From: Planctomycetota bacterium
Lineage (GTDB): Bacteria; Planctomycetota; UBA1135
NCBI GenBank assembly: GCA_024275135.1
Contig: JAJRZS010000045.1
Span: 1 to 40,418, forward strand
Length of the DNA: 40,418 nt
Direction: 5' to 3'
Numbering within the stretch: the stretch's first letter is position 1; each line of letters starts with the position of its first letter. Under the pieces are notes generated by a model, which was not told where the DNA came from, did no database searches, and saw nothing but the letters and a program-made list of their open reading frames with translations. The position numbers were made by a program, and so were the translations under genes. Shown one piece after another: positions 1 to 8,658 of this stretch.

Positions 1-1027
1 TAATCAAAAGAACCGAAACAGCCATCAAGAAGAAGCCGATCAGAATGCGGTGGTTGCTCCCTCGGCGGTTGCTCTTCAACAAAAATTGCGGCAAGCAGCG
101 ATCTAAGGTCATGCGGTAAACTAAACCATTCACGCCAACAAAACTGGTGAGCACCGCTCCGCTCAGCACTAAAACGGCGTCTACTGAAATGAGGCCCGCC
201 AACCAGGAGCCCGCAGAATCGCCAGCCATGGTTGCCAACAAAGACTCTTGCACACTTTCCACATCGCCAATCGGAATAATCGTAAGTGCCAACAGAGCGA
301 TGGTTGGGTTGAGGATGGAAACCGCAACCCACATATTGCGCAAAGTTTTGGGGAAGACACCATCCTCTTGCTCCTCCACAAAGTTGGCGGAACTTTCAAA
401 GCCAGAAATGCCCAACATGGCCGCAGAAAATCCAAAGAAAAGCGCCATGCCAAAGCCTTGCGGGGAAGGTGTTTGCATGTTGGCGGTAAATACGTCAAAA
501 CCATCGTGAAGAACATGAAAAAGACCAAAAGCAATTAACAAGGCTAGAGACCCCAAGTGCACAATAAAAATACCGATGGCAACACGTGCGGAATCTGTAA
601 TGCCGAGAATTGTTAAAAAACAGAAAAAGCCAAGAAGCACAATGGTGGCTTCACGCACCGGCAAGCCTGTCCACAGCTCTTGCAAATAATGCATGGCCTC
701 GCTGGCGGAAATCACCGCTGTCGCCATATAGGAAAGCAAAGTGAGGCAGGCTGCAATGGAAGCTTTGTATTTGCTAGTGGTATTCAACAGCGCGTTATAT
801 GCACCACCGTTGAATGGCAAAGCGCCCACCACTTCCGCATAGATCCCCCGATACAAAAAAAGCACCGCGGCCACAATCAACAAAGCCAAGGGCGCTAAAC
901 GCCCGGCATAGATTACCGCCAAGGCAGAAACATACAAACACGACGAGGTGATGTCGTTGCCGCAAATGGCAGTCGCTGCCAATTGCCCCAGTTTTTTCGG
1001 GTGCACTTTTTTCGTTTCGCGGCTCAT
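1..1027 (-). CDS. APC-family amino acid permease (C-terminus cut by window edge)
   Basis: About 342 codons are visible, reading from an ATG at 1027 to the window edge with no stop, so the C-terminus is missing. The product is a chain of hydrophobic segments (about nine visible) typical of the amino acid-polyamine-organocation superfamily. Early residues GNDITSSCLYVSALAV form the first helix with the unwound Gly-rich stretch, and a PFNGGAYNALLN motif follows helix 2, as in APC permeases. The likely role is proton-coupled uptake of an amino acid across the inner membrane; the substrate cannot be read from sequence. It lies 48 bases downstream of the 2-oxoglutarate dehydrogenase gene on the same strand. 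A TACAAT box sits about 36 bases upstream of the start, so it may have its own promoter as well as read-through. No Shine-Dalgarno is obvious. Confidence 0.85.
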   Translation of the reverse strand, partial: MSRETKKVHPKKLGQLAATAICGNDITSSCLYVSALAVIYAGRLAPLALLIVAAVLFLYRGIYAEVVGALPFNGGAYNALLNTTSKYKASIAACLTLLSYMATAVISASEAMHYLQELWTGLPVREATIVLLGFFCFLTILGITDSARVAIGIFIVHLGSLALLIAFGLFHVLHDGFDVFTANMQTPSPQGFGMALFFGFSAAMLGISGFESSANFVEEQEDGVFPKTLRNMWVAVSILNPTIALLALTIIPIGDVESVQESLLATMAGDSAGSWLAGLISVDAVLVLSGAVLTSFVGVNGLVYRMTLDRCLPQFLLKSNRRGSNHRILIGFFLMAVSVLLI

Positions 1028-1075
1028 GGTGGGTGTCCGGGGAGATCCAAGGCGCGATTGTAACCTTGAACGAGC

Positions 1076-4000
1076 TTAGTCGCGCAAGGGGGCAAATGCC
1101 GCAGCAACCAGTGCTGCTTGCTCCGCATGGTGCCGCATGTAGCTTCCTGTGGCAGGACTCGCCGCCGCAGCCCTCCCTACGTACCGCAGTTTCCAATGCA
1201 AATCGCGGAATCGCTGCAGCATAAAGGACCATGGCCCCATATTGCGCGGCTCTTCCTGACACCAAAGCCATTCTGCGTTCGGTGCCTCTTGCAACAAAGT
1301 CTCAATCTCTACGCGCGGGAAAGGATAAAGCTGCTCTAAGCGAACCACCCAAACGTCTTCGATGTTTTCCTGCTTGCGGTGGTCCAGTAAATCATGGGCC
1401 ACCTTACCACTGCAAAACACCAAGCGCCGAGGCTTTTGTTCACCGCGATCCACCAGCACTTTGGAAAAACCAGCGGATGAAAAATCCTCGATGGGGCTTG
1501 CAGCTCGGGGATCGCGAAGCAAAGACTTGGGCGTAAACACCACCAACGGCCGGCGCGCCAAATCATGAGCTGCCGCCGCATGCAAAATATGACCTTGACG
1601 GCGCAGTAGATGAAAGTATTGCGCTGCCGTGGAGCAATTCGCCACGGTTAAATTACCTTCAGCCGCCAGCTGCAAGAAACGCTCCGGGCGCGCATTGGAA
1701 TGCTCGGGACCTTGGCCGTCATAACCATGAGGCAACAACAAAGTTAATGCCACGCGCTCTCCCCATTTAGCAGCTCCAGACACCAAAAACTGGTCGATGG
1801 GGATCTGTGCACCATTGGCGAAATCTCCAAACTGCGCCTCCCAAACCACCATGTCGCGATGGTCGGCTAATGCGTAGCCATATTCAAAACCTAAGGCGGC
1901 TTCTTCGCTCAACAATGAGTCATGAAACTCCACATGGACATCTTCGCGCAAATGCGCCAATGGCACATAATCTTTGGCTGTGCGTTGGTCGCGAATGACA
2001 GCATGACGATGAGAAAAAGTGCCACGACCAGCATCTTGGCCGGTTAGACGCACGCCAATACCGGCATCAATCAACGAAGCCCAAGCCAAAGTTTCTGCAC
2101 AGCCCCAGTCTAAATCACGGTCGCCACGCACCATTTCTTCGCGCCGCTTTAATTGACGAAGCAAGTTGGGGTGCACTACATGGCCTTCAGGCATAGCGTT
2201 GGTGCGCTCGATGAAGGAGCGCAAAGCTTCGGCGCTTTGCTGCGGGGGTGTCACCGGATCTGGTGTTGCAAAATCCTCGTCGCACCAAGGCCGGTCGGGA
2301 ACGGCATGCTCCGCGACCTCATCACCATTCAAACTTTGCGCTTCTTCACGTGAAGCTTCGAGTGCCGCTCGCAACTCGGCGTCGAACTCTTCGCCCACAG
2401 CCGCACATTCTTCTGGCGTCATCATGCCACGGCGATTGAGCAAGGATGTGTAGAAAGAACGCACGGTTGGGTGGTTCGCAATCCGCTGATACAACAACGG
2501 CTGCGTGTACATCGGCTCATCGCCTTCATTGTGGCCGCGTCGGCGGTAGCAAACCATGTCGATCACCACATCCGCACCAAACTCACGCTGGTAATCCACC
2601 GCCACATGGGTGGATCGCATCACCGCCTCGGGCGCATCACCATTGGCATGTAATACTGGAGCTTGCACAGCTTTGGCAATGTCGGTGCAGTAGTAGGTGC
2701 TATATAAATCGCGTGGTCCTGCGGTAAAACCGATTTGGTTATTGACCACCAAGTGAATCGTGCCGCCGGTATGGAAGGCGGGCAATTCAGACATCTGCAA
2801 GGTTTCCGCAACCACACCTTGACCAGTGAAAGCGGCGTCGCCGTGGATCAAAATTCCCAAGGTTTGTTTGCGATCGAAATCTCCATCCAAATCCTGATAG
2901 GCCCGCACTTCGCCGCAGACGACTGGGTCTACTGCCTCCAAGTGACTCGGGTTGGCGGCCAAAATGATTTCGATTTCACGCCCGTCTGGAGTGATGTGAT
3001 GGCCGCGTTGCCCGAGATGGTATTTCACATCGCCAGAACCTTCGGCTTGGTCGGGCAACAACACGCCTTCAAACTCGCCAAAAATCTTACGGTAGGATTT
3101 GTTGAGGATGTTGGCCAAAACGTTCAACCGCCCACGATGTGCCATGCCAATCACCACGCGCTTCACTCCGCCATCCGCGGCACGGTCGATGATTTCGGCA
3201 AGGGCCGGAATCAGCGTGTCGGCACCTTCTAAGGAAAAGCGTTTGTTGCCGGGGTAGCGAGTATGCAAAAACTGCTCAAAGTTTTCAGCCTTCACTAACC
3301 GTTGCAAAATACGTTTACGATGCTCTAAATCGAACTCGTCTTCATTGCGCCGCTCTTCCACGCGCGCGCGCAGCCAGTGTTTGCGCACGCGATCCACGAT
3401 ATGCATGTATTCCAAAGTCCAGCGGCGACAGTATGTTTCTCGCAGCACTTCCAAAATTTCGCGTAAGGTCATGGATGCCTTACCGCACATGCCGTCGGTA
3501 AGGAATTCGCGGTCCAAATCCCAAATGGTGAAGCCATACCAGGTGGGATCCAAAGACGGCAACATATCCGGCCGATATTCCAATGGATCCAAATCGGCAA
3601 GTTGGCATCCTCGCGAGCGATAAGCGCTAATCAATTGCCAAACTTTGGCCTGCTGAGAAGCCGTATCGTCGTGCCGCGGCAGGTGGTGATCTTCGTCGAG
3701 CTGAGCTGGACTCCATGGTACCCTCAATACGGAGAAAATATCCTCCCAGAAATTGTCGGCACCACCCAAAAGTTCTTCAATGCGCCGCAATAACAAACCA
3801 GATTCTGCGCCTTGAACGGTGCGGTGGTCATAGGTGCTGGTCACGGTCATCACCGGACTCATGGCAATCTCTGCCAACATCGACGGGCTCATGCTACGCG
3901 CCTGCACCGGAACACCGATCGAGCCCGTGGCCAAGATCAATCCTTGGCCCTGCATCAATCGCGGCACGCTGGCCTCAGTGCCAAAGCCCCCGGGGTTGGT

Positions 4001-4663
4001 AAGACTGAAGGTGGTGCCAGCAAAATCCGCGGCCGTCAGCCTTCCCGCACGCCCACGCGCTACCACATCTTGATAAGCGTCATAGAACTGTTTGAAGTGC
4101 ATGGATCCTGCATCCTTGATATTGGGCACCACCAAACTACGTTTGCCATCTTTGCCAACATCAATGGCAATTCCCAGATTGACTTTGCGCGGCACCATGC
4201 GCCAAGCTTTGCCGTCCTTTTCTAAATAGTAGGACTGCACATTCGGCATCTCTGCCACTGCCTTGACCATGGCAAAGGCAATAAAATGAGTGTAGGAAGC
4301 TTTGCCCAAGGCGCGGTCGCGCATATGGGCGTTGATAATGCGCCGGTTTTCGTCTAGCACCTTCACCGGAATCGTGCGCACCGAAGTGGCCGTCGGCACA
4401 GCCAAACTTTCGTTCATATTTGCGGCGATGCGCGCGGGAATCCCACGCAGGGGCTCAGCGTCGACCTCATCCACTGCGGGGACTTCCACCGGAATAGCAC
4501 TTTTTTCAGCCACAGGGTTTTTCGCATTCACTCCCGGCTCCGCCTGGGCAAACCACTGCCCCCATTCGCCGTCTACCGACGCGGGATTTTGCTTCCACTG
4601 CTCAAATAGAGACTCCACATAACCGGCGTTAACGCCGAATTGCTCCTCAAAGTCGATGCTCAT
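1076..4663 (-). CDS. kgd: Multifunctional 2-oxoglutarate dehydrogenase, fused E2 catalytic domain and E1
   Basis: A 1195-residue protein with the Kgd architecture known from mycobacteria. Residues 1-40 match the N-terminal helix of E1o. Residues 71-310 form an E2 succinyltransferase catalytic domain ending in STYDHRTVQGAESG, with the catalytic His at 280 and Gln where most E2 enzymes have Asp, as in actinobacterial Kgd. Residues 335-1195 are thiamine-diphosphate E1: AHRGRLNVLAN at 508-518, HGDAAFTGQG at 607-616 and NNQIGFT at 641-647. There is no lipoyl domain, so a separate lipoyl carrier, usually the pyruvate dehydrogenase E2, must serve it in trans. It oxidatively decarboxylates 2-oxoglutarate to succinyl-CoA in the TCA cycle and so feeds the sdhCAB complex at 27712-31092. 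A TAGAAT box about 55 bases upstream suggests a 5' leader of roughly 45 bases. Confidence 0.95.
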   Translation of the reverse strand: MSIDFEEQFGVNAGYVESLFEQWKQNPASVDGEWGQWFAQAEPGVNAKNPVAEKSAIPVEVPAVDEVDAEPLRGIPARIAANMNESLAVPTATSVRTIPVKVLDENRRIINAHMRDRALGKASYTHFIAFAMVKAVAEMPNVQSYYLEKDGKAWRMVPRKVNLGIAIDVGKDGKRSLVVPNIKDAGSMHFKQFYDAYQDVVARGRAGRLTAADFAGTTFSLTNPGGFGTEASVPRLMQGQGLILATGSIGVPVQARSMSPSMLAEIAMSPVMTVTSTYDHRTVQGAESGLLLRRIEELLGGADNFWEDIFSVLRVPWSPAQLDEDHHLPRHDDTASQQAKVWQLISAYRSRGCQLADLDPLEYRPDMLPSLDPTWYGFTIWDLDREFLTDGMCGKASMTLREILEVLRETYCRRWTLEYMHIVDRVRKHWLRARVEERRNEDEFDLEHRKRILQRLVKAENFEQFLHTRYPGNKRFSLEGADTLIPALAEIIDRAADGGVKRVVIGMAHRGRLNVLANILNKSYRKIFGEFEGVLLPDQAEGSGDVKYHLGQRGHHITPDGREIEIILAANPSHLEAVDPVVCGEVRAYQDLDGDFDRKQTLGILIHGDAAFTGQGVVAETLQMSELPAFHTGGTIHLVVNNQIGFTAGPRDLYSTYYCTDIAKAVQAPVLHANGDAPEAVMRSTHVAVDYQREFGADVVIDMVCYRRRGHNEGDEPMYTQPLLYQRIANHPTVRSFYTSLLNRRGMMTPEECAAVGEEFDAELRAALEASREEAQSLNGDEVAEHAVPDRPWCDEDFATPDPVTPPQQSAEALRSFIERTNAMPEGHVVHPNLLRQLKRREEMVRGDRDLDWGCAETLAWASLIDAGIGVRLTGQDAGRGTFSHRHAVIRDQRTAKDYVPLAHLREDVHVEFHDSLLSEEAALGFEYGYALADHRDMVVWEAQFGDFANGAQIPIDQFLVSGAAKWGERVALTLLLPHGYDGQGPEHSNARPERFLQLAAEGNLTVANCSTAAQYFHLLRRQGHILHAAAAHDLARRPLVVFTPKSLLRDPRAASPIEDFSSAGFSKVLVDRGEQKPRRLVFCSGKVAHDLLDHRKQENIEDVWVVRLEQLYPFPRVEIETLLQEAPNAEWLWCQEEPRNMGPWSFMLQRFRDLHWKLRYVGRAAAASPATGSYMRHHAEQAALVAAAFAPLRD

Positions 4664-4832
4664 GGCTTGTTTTCAGGTTTCCAACCAGGATGGTCGCGGC
4701 CCCGAACCCCCTATTCTATCGTTTCTTAACTTCTTCCTAGGGATTGTTGGGGAATCCTGGCCCTGAAAAGTGCTTTTTCGCACCCAAAGTTCAAGGTGCG
4801 CACATCCTGCCCCTTGAGCTCGGCAGCAACCC

Positions 4833-4849
4833 TTGGCACGCAAGTTGCG
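4833..4849 (+). promoter_or_regulatory. Sigma-54 (-24/-12) promoter, copy A
   Basis: The bases TTGGCACGCAAGTTGCG match the sigma-54 consensus YTGGCACG-N4-TTGCW except at the final base (G for W). The GG (-24) and GC (-12) elements have exact canonical spacing. Predicted transcription start is near 4860. No enhancer-binding site was recognised upstream. Confidence 0.75.
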
Positions 4850-4859
4850 AAGAAGGGCT

Positions 4860-4952
4860 GTCCGGGGCCATCAGGCCTCAATGGGATAAGGAGTGAAGCC
4901 TGCTCGGGGCAAGGTCGGGGGGAAAACCACCCACACCCTGGGCAGGCTTTTT
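4860..4952 (+). ncRNA. Putative sigma-54-dependent small RNA, copy A
   Basis: This is the transcribed part of a 119-bp direct repeat (4834-4952, 113 of 119 bases identical to 10084-10202 with no gaps). The RNA would be about 93 nt. It has a 5' hairpin GGGGCC-AUCA-GGCCUC (4864-4879), an exposed purine-rich stretch with the SD-like AAGGAG, and a long terminal hairpin ending in five U. Two of the six differences between copies fall in stems and both swap G-U for G-C or the reverse, keeping the pairs, which supports a functional RNA. GGA triplets in the unpaired part recall RsmA/CsrA-binding RNAs, but that is speculation. I do not recognise the family. It points into the 3' side of the 5118-7484 gene. 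Confidence 0.6.
4898..4952 (+). terminator. Intrinsic terminator of small RNA copy A
   Basis: A 12-bp helix pairs 4898-4909 (GCCUGCUCGGGG) with 4936-4947 (CCCUGGGCAGGC), including two G-U pairs, and is followed directly by TTTTT. The 26-nt cap between the arms can form a small inner GC hairpin. Confidence 0.7.
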
Positions 4953-5117
4953 GCCAAGGGAAAAACGCATTTGCGAGGGGAATAAACCGAAAACCGCTTA
5001 GGCCGCTGGAGACGGCCCGAGTAGTCGATAGTCGAGGATGTAGTGCCGCCCACCAGGTTGCGCAAGCACGGCGATTTCTCACCCACAACCCTGCAGCCTC
5101 CGATACATCTCGAGGCT
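4953..5117. other. Non-coding spacer after small RNA copy A
   Basis: I see no supported gene here. An open frame at 4726-5121 on the minus strand crosses the small RNA and is Cys/Arg/Pro-rich with no recognisable domain, so it is left out. This spacer marks the left edge of the GC-richer block. Confidence 0.5.
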
Positions 5118-7484
5118 TCACTCGATCACGAAACGCCCTCCAGGAACGAATTCCGTCTCGGCCAGGACGGGGTCGTCGCCGGTATCCAAGTGGATTCTCC
5201 GAATGGAGAGGATACAGCCGGGGAAGGGGGCGGCCACCTCCACCGTCGCATCGCCCCCGACCTCGATTCTCCGTGAACCAAGGGCCTCGCGGAAACCGTC
5301 GTCGGCTGGAGGCCGGAGGAAGACGACCTGGTATCCGGGATCCGGTTCGGACAGACGGCCGAAATCGAGGATCATTTCCTCGAACGGCTGGAGCCGAATG
5401 GTCCTACGCTCGCCGAACATGTCCTGACCGATGGGCATGGGCTCGTAGCCGGTTGCACAGATCCGCATCTTCACGCCAGGCTGCCAGGAAACCCATGTCC
5501 TGACCCCCGCACTAAAGGATTGGCGACGCATCACCCGGAGACCGCCACCGAGGAACGAGTCGTACGTGATCTCCAAAGCGGGGTCGCCGACGGGCCGACC
5601 TGATACGGCGTCGAGCACGTCCAGATCCAGGTAATCCGAGTTCGGAAAGCGCACCATCAACTCGTCCGTTCCGTTCAGGAAGACGCTCGACTGATATCCT
5701 TCCAATCCGAACGGGACGGAGTAGCCACCGCCATCGGGATCTCGGAATCGGACCTCGTATTCCCCAGGTGGCATGGAGGAAATGTCGAACTCGCCTTTGC
5801 CATCGCTGCACACGGTAGCCGCGGGGCCGGAGCCGTCGTAGACCCATCCCGCCAACGTGCTGGGCTCGTACCCTTGGTATCCGGGATGGAGTTCCAAGTT
5901 CCGACGAACACGGCGAAACCGTATCGGTTCGAGCTGGAAGACGGACCACGGTCTGGCTCGGCCCTGGAGATCGACGGTCCTCCCACGCACCGGGACGGCG
6001 GCGATGGGCTCGACCGAGAGCGTTCCGGACATGCCCTGTTCCGTCAGACCATCGAAATCGAGCTTCGCGCGCATCAACTTGGGAGACCTTCGAATGGACG
6101 CCACGAACCCATCCCCCCGCAGATCGATCCTTTCCAGCACGAACGCATCCGGGATCACGATCTTGCCCTCCCTTTCCCAGAGGATCTCCGGTCGATCGCC
6201 AAAGACCGTCGTGGCCTCGACCTGGTCCTTGGAGGGCGACCAGCCGGAAGACTCCAGCTCCAACGGAGATCTCTTCAGAACCACCGTGGGAGGATCTCCT
6301 CCTGGTCCGTTCGCTGAACGAAGATCGAACGTTCCTCCTCCGAAGTCCTCGTGGTAGACCACCAGCACGTCGCGCTCGGGATCACCACGAACCTCGCACA
6401 TGCCGTCCTGGCCGGACTCGCTATAGTCCATTTCGGCAAGGGCCCTGAGATCCCAGCCCGTGGCTCGTGGGACCGCATAGCACCGCGCGCCAACCACGCT
6501 CTCGCCGCTTTCCGATTCCACGCGAATGCGGAACGACTGTACTCGGGAAAGGTAGAAAGGCGGTGATTCCTCCTCGAGGCTGATGACCGACGGCGAATAG
6601 GAATCGGCCACGGCTTCCAAGACGTCGATCTCCGAGTTCCTTGGGGGAACTCGCAGCGCTCCATCGGGCCCGGACGGCGGCCCGAGAGGCACCATGCCGC
6701 TCCATCTCAACCGCACTCCCTCCACCGGCAGGGTCGTGGCCGCGTCCAGGAAGACGACTCTTCCCTCTTCCCGAACCGAATCGACGCGGAGTACGATCTC
6801 TCGTTCGCGGGGTCCGTATGCGGAAGGGGCGGACCAGCTCGCCCAGAGTCCAGCGTCCTGGAACAACACGTGCACGGCGCCGGGGAGCAGAGGGGGCGTC
6901 TCGAGCTCTCCTCGCACGTCCGTTCGCCCCGACCACGCGAAGTCCCGTCCGACGAGGATGGTGACCTCACCGCCCCCGAGCGGAAGGCTCCCTCGGCGAA
7001 AGACGAATCGGTAGCGCGTGGCGGGGAAGATGCCGACGACCTCCTGAGAATCGCCCTGGATCCCACTCGGCACCGCGACCCAGCCATCCTCGGTCTCGAC
7101 CACACCCGTACGACGAGGCACCCGCAATCCAACGCCGAGTTGACCGTCTTCGAGGCACCATGGCTGGGTCTCTCCGTCCTCGAACCGGATGCGACCTTCG
7201 ACCGTCCCTGCCGACTCACCAACTCGCACCAGCCTCAGGTCACTCCACCCGTCCTGCGATGCCGCCGGTCCGGCATCGGATTCGGGTTCATCCTCGAACC
7301 TGATCGGCGCCATGCCCCTCGGGTCACTGCCGAAGGCCCCCTGCGCTTCGGCAGCGGGAACTCGACCATCGTCGTCCACCGCTCGGTTCCGGACGTCATC
7401 CGCATACCAAAGGAGCCCCAGCGCCAGCAACACGGCCAGCACCAGGATGAGTGGAGCCGACCAAAGCCTGCTCCTACGCGCCAT
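5118..7484 (-). CDS. Membrane-anchored or secreted protein with carboxypeptidase-regulatory-like beta domains
   Basis: A 788-residue protein beginning with a positively charged start and one hydrophobic helix (about residues 7-27, LILVLAVLLALGLLWYA), so it is anchored with the bulk outside the cytoplasm. The remainder is beta-rich, Gly/Asp/Arg-rich and without Cys clusters. Stretches such as ASTLAGWVYDGSGP followed by GEFDISSMPPGEYEVRF look like carboxypeptidase-regulatory-like (CarboxypepD_reg/SdrD_B type) folds, with further similar segments along the chain. No catalytic motif was seen. It follows the small secreted protein at 7520-7903 by 35 bases, so the two probably form an operon. Base and codon use (CGG, CGA, GGG, GGA, TCG) are clearly GC-richer than the flanking genes, suggesting a separate origin. 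Function unknown; a surface or cell-wall role is an inference. Confidence 0.75.
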   Translation of the reverse strand: MARRSRLWSAPLILVLAVLLALGLLWYADDVRNRAVDDDGRVPAAEAQGAFGSDPRGMAPIRFEDEPESDAGPAASQDGWSDLRLVRVGESAGTVEGRIRFEDGETQPWCLEDGQLGVGLRVPRRTGVVETEDGWVAVPSGIQGDSQEVVGIFPATRYRFVFRRGSLPLGGGEVTILVGRDFAWSGRTDVRGELETPPLLPGAVHVLFQDAGLWASWSAPSAYGPREREIVLRVDSVREEGRVVFLDAATTLPVEGVRLRWSGMVPLGPPSGPDGALRVPPRNSEIDVLEAVADSYSPSVISLEEESPPFYLSRVQSFRIRVESESGESVVGARCYAVPRATGWDLRALAEMDYSESGQDGMCEVRGDPERDVLVVYHEDFGGGTFDLRSANGPGGDPPTVVLKRSPLELESSGWSPSKDQVEATTVFGDRPEILWEREGKIVIPDAFVLERIDLRGDGFVASIRRSPKLMRAKLDFDGLTEQGMSGTLSVEPIAAVPVRGRTVDLQGRARPWSVFQLEPIRFRRVRRNLELHPGYQGYEPSTLAGWVYDGSGPAATVCSDGKGEFDISSMPPGEYEVRFRDPDGGGYSVPFGLEGYQSSVFLNGTDELMVRFPNSDYLDLDVLDAVSGRPVGDPALEITYDSFLGGGLRVMRRQSFSAGVRTWVSWQPGVKMRICATGYEPMPIGQDMFGERRTIRLQPFEEMILDFGRLSEPDPGYQVVFLRPPADDGFREALGSRRIEVGGDATVEVAAPFPGCILSIRRIHLDTGDDPVLAETEFVPGGRFVIE

Positions 7485-7519
7485 GATTTGGGCGAACGAG
7501 GCTCTGCACGTAGTCGTTC

Positions 7520-7903
7520 CTAATCGATGGTGTAGGTACCGATAGCCCCATCTTGGTCAGAATCGTTGCGGTCCTCGATCGTGACCGCACCACCCGGCGG
7601 GATGGTACCGGAAAAGGAGTCGGGAGCATTGAGGATCTTGGGCTCCCCCACGATACCACCTGCGGCATTCCTGATCCTAATCGTGATACTTTTATCGGCT
7701 CCCTGATTCGTAACCGTAAAGTCTGTAGAGGTCGATTTCTCCGTACGGTCGATCAGAACATCCTCGTTCTCGTCGTCGTCAACGGTCCACGGGACTGGGG
7801 CCGGAGCCGGTGGGGCCTGGAGCGCTCCATAAACGACGGAGCCCGTAGCAAGGGCAGCGCCTATCAGAAGGAGCGAGAGAGACTTGGGGTAAGTGGTGGT
7901 CAT
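7520..7903 (-). CDS. Small secreted protein of unknown function
   Basis: 127 residues from the ATG at 7903, chosen over an upstream in-frame start at 7942 because MTTTYPKSLSLLLIGAALA then gives a clean signal peptide and a GAGGAAC Shine-Dalgarno-like run lies upstream. After the signal and an Ala/Pro linker the mature part is acidic (DDDENEDVLIDR) and then beta-rich, with alternating Thr/Val/Ile strands and a closing Asp-rich segment DRNDSDQDG. It resembles a small single immunoglobulin-like or beta-sandwich domain. I do not recognise a family. It shares the GC-rich codon style of the 5118-7484 gene just downstream. Confidence 0.6.
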   Translation of the reverse strand: MTTTYPKSLSLLLIGAALATGSVVYGALQAPPAPAPVPWTVDDDENEDVLIDRTEKSTSTDFTVTNQGADKSITIRIRNAAGGIVGEPKILNAPDSFSGTIPPGGAVTIEDRNDSDQDGAIGTYTID

Positions 7904-8244
7904 GATATAAGACCGTTCCTCGACCGCCCGACGTGACAGCATTTGTCGTTTTTCTCAAAGTGGCATTTGCGCAGGCCGGTGGAGACGGCCCGTACCGCTT
8001 CCGAAGTCCCTCGGGTAGTCCGGAAGGTCGTCCGGATCGAGTCTTCCCGCCGAAACCGATCGTCCTCTTCCATAACGAGGAGATCCCACTTCCCTGGGCG
8101 GATACCCTCCAGGGCGGCAGGCTCAATCGGTTCCGGATCTACAGGGGACAACGGCGGCTCTGCCTCGACAGGACCATCGTTTGCAGCCGAAACGGCTAGG
8201 TCGGCCCGTTCGACCCGAAGGAACCGGTCCGGGTTCTCGGCCAT
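7900..8244 (-). CDS. Doubtful hypothetical ORF or gene fragment in the GC-rich block
   Basis: A 114-codon frame starting at 8244 with codon use like the two genes downstream for roughly its first 80 codons; the last 20 codons (CHFEKNDKCCHVGRS) do not look protein-like. The open frame continues upstream of the ATG toward about 8300, so it may be the tail of a gene truncated at the block's right edge. No domain, signal peptide or motif was recognised. It overlaps the start of the 7520-7903 gene by 4 bases. Either a short real gene or a remnant. Confidence 0.25.
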   Translation of the reverse strand: MAENPDRFLRVERADLAVSAANDGPVEAEPPLSPVDPEPIEPAALEGIRPGKWDLLVMEEDDRFRREDSIRTTFRTTRGTSEAVRAVSTGLRKCHFEKNDKCCHVGRSRNGLIS

Positions 8245-8304
8245 AGCAGCCTGGGAGGGGTAACGAGGGATCAGCAGAGACAGACGACGGTGATCTCGGA
8301 GTCG

Positions 8305-8657
8305 ATGGAGTGGTCGCCCCCCTTAACAGCCATTCTAAACCTCCGTCTCCATCGAAGTCGGCCGTGGCAAACCCTAAGGCAATTCCTTTTCAGAGAACGG
8401 ATGGTCGCCTGGCACAACCCCAGGCCAACACCCTAATTGATTGGATAGAGACTTCCCCCAGCCCTCCTGTGCTACCAGAATTGAGAACCGCGAATCTTCC
8501 AAACCATCGTTGTTGAAATCAGCAGCTTCGCCAGGATTGGATGATCACTAGCCAAGGGAGCTGCAACTTCATTATGGAAGTGAAGATCGGGCGGGAACTG
8601 AGCCGCAAGCGGCGACAACAAAACCAACGCCCAAAGGAATGAGGGAAGATCTTTCGT
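8305..8657 (-). pseudogene. Decayed FG-GAP (VCBS-type) repeat protein gene
   Basis: Conceptual translation on the minus strand gives a secretion signal (KDLPSFLWALVLLSPLAA) directly after the stop of the 8659-9813 gene, but the expected ATG is ACG at 8657-8655. Further along, FG-GAP calcium-loop motifs appear in three different frames: ADFNNDGLED, then FAVLNSGSTGGLGEVSIQ in the next frame, then GFATADFDGDGGLEWLL after an in-frame stop. At least three frame breaks and a lost start show it is dead. The reading disappears near 8305, where GC-rich sequence begins, so the gene was probably truncated when the neighbouring block arrived. It once encoded a secreted beta-propeller protein like its neighbours. 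Confidence 0.65.
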
Positions 8658-8658
8658 C

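Noticed and set aside
4726..5121. 131-codon minus-strand ORF across small RNA copy A
   Set aside because: Its composition is irregular, it crosses the promoter, hairpins and terminator of the repeat, and copy B does not preserve it as a protein.
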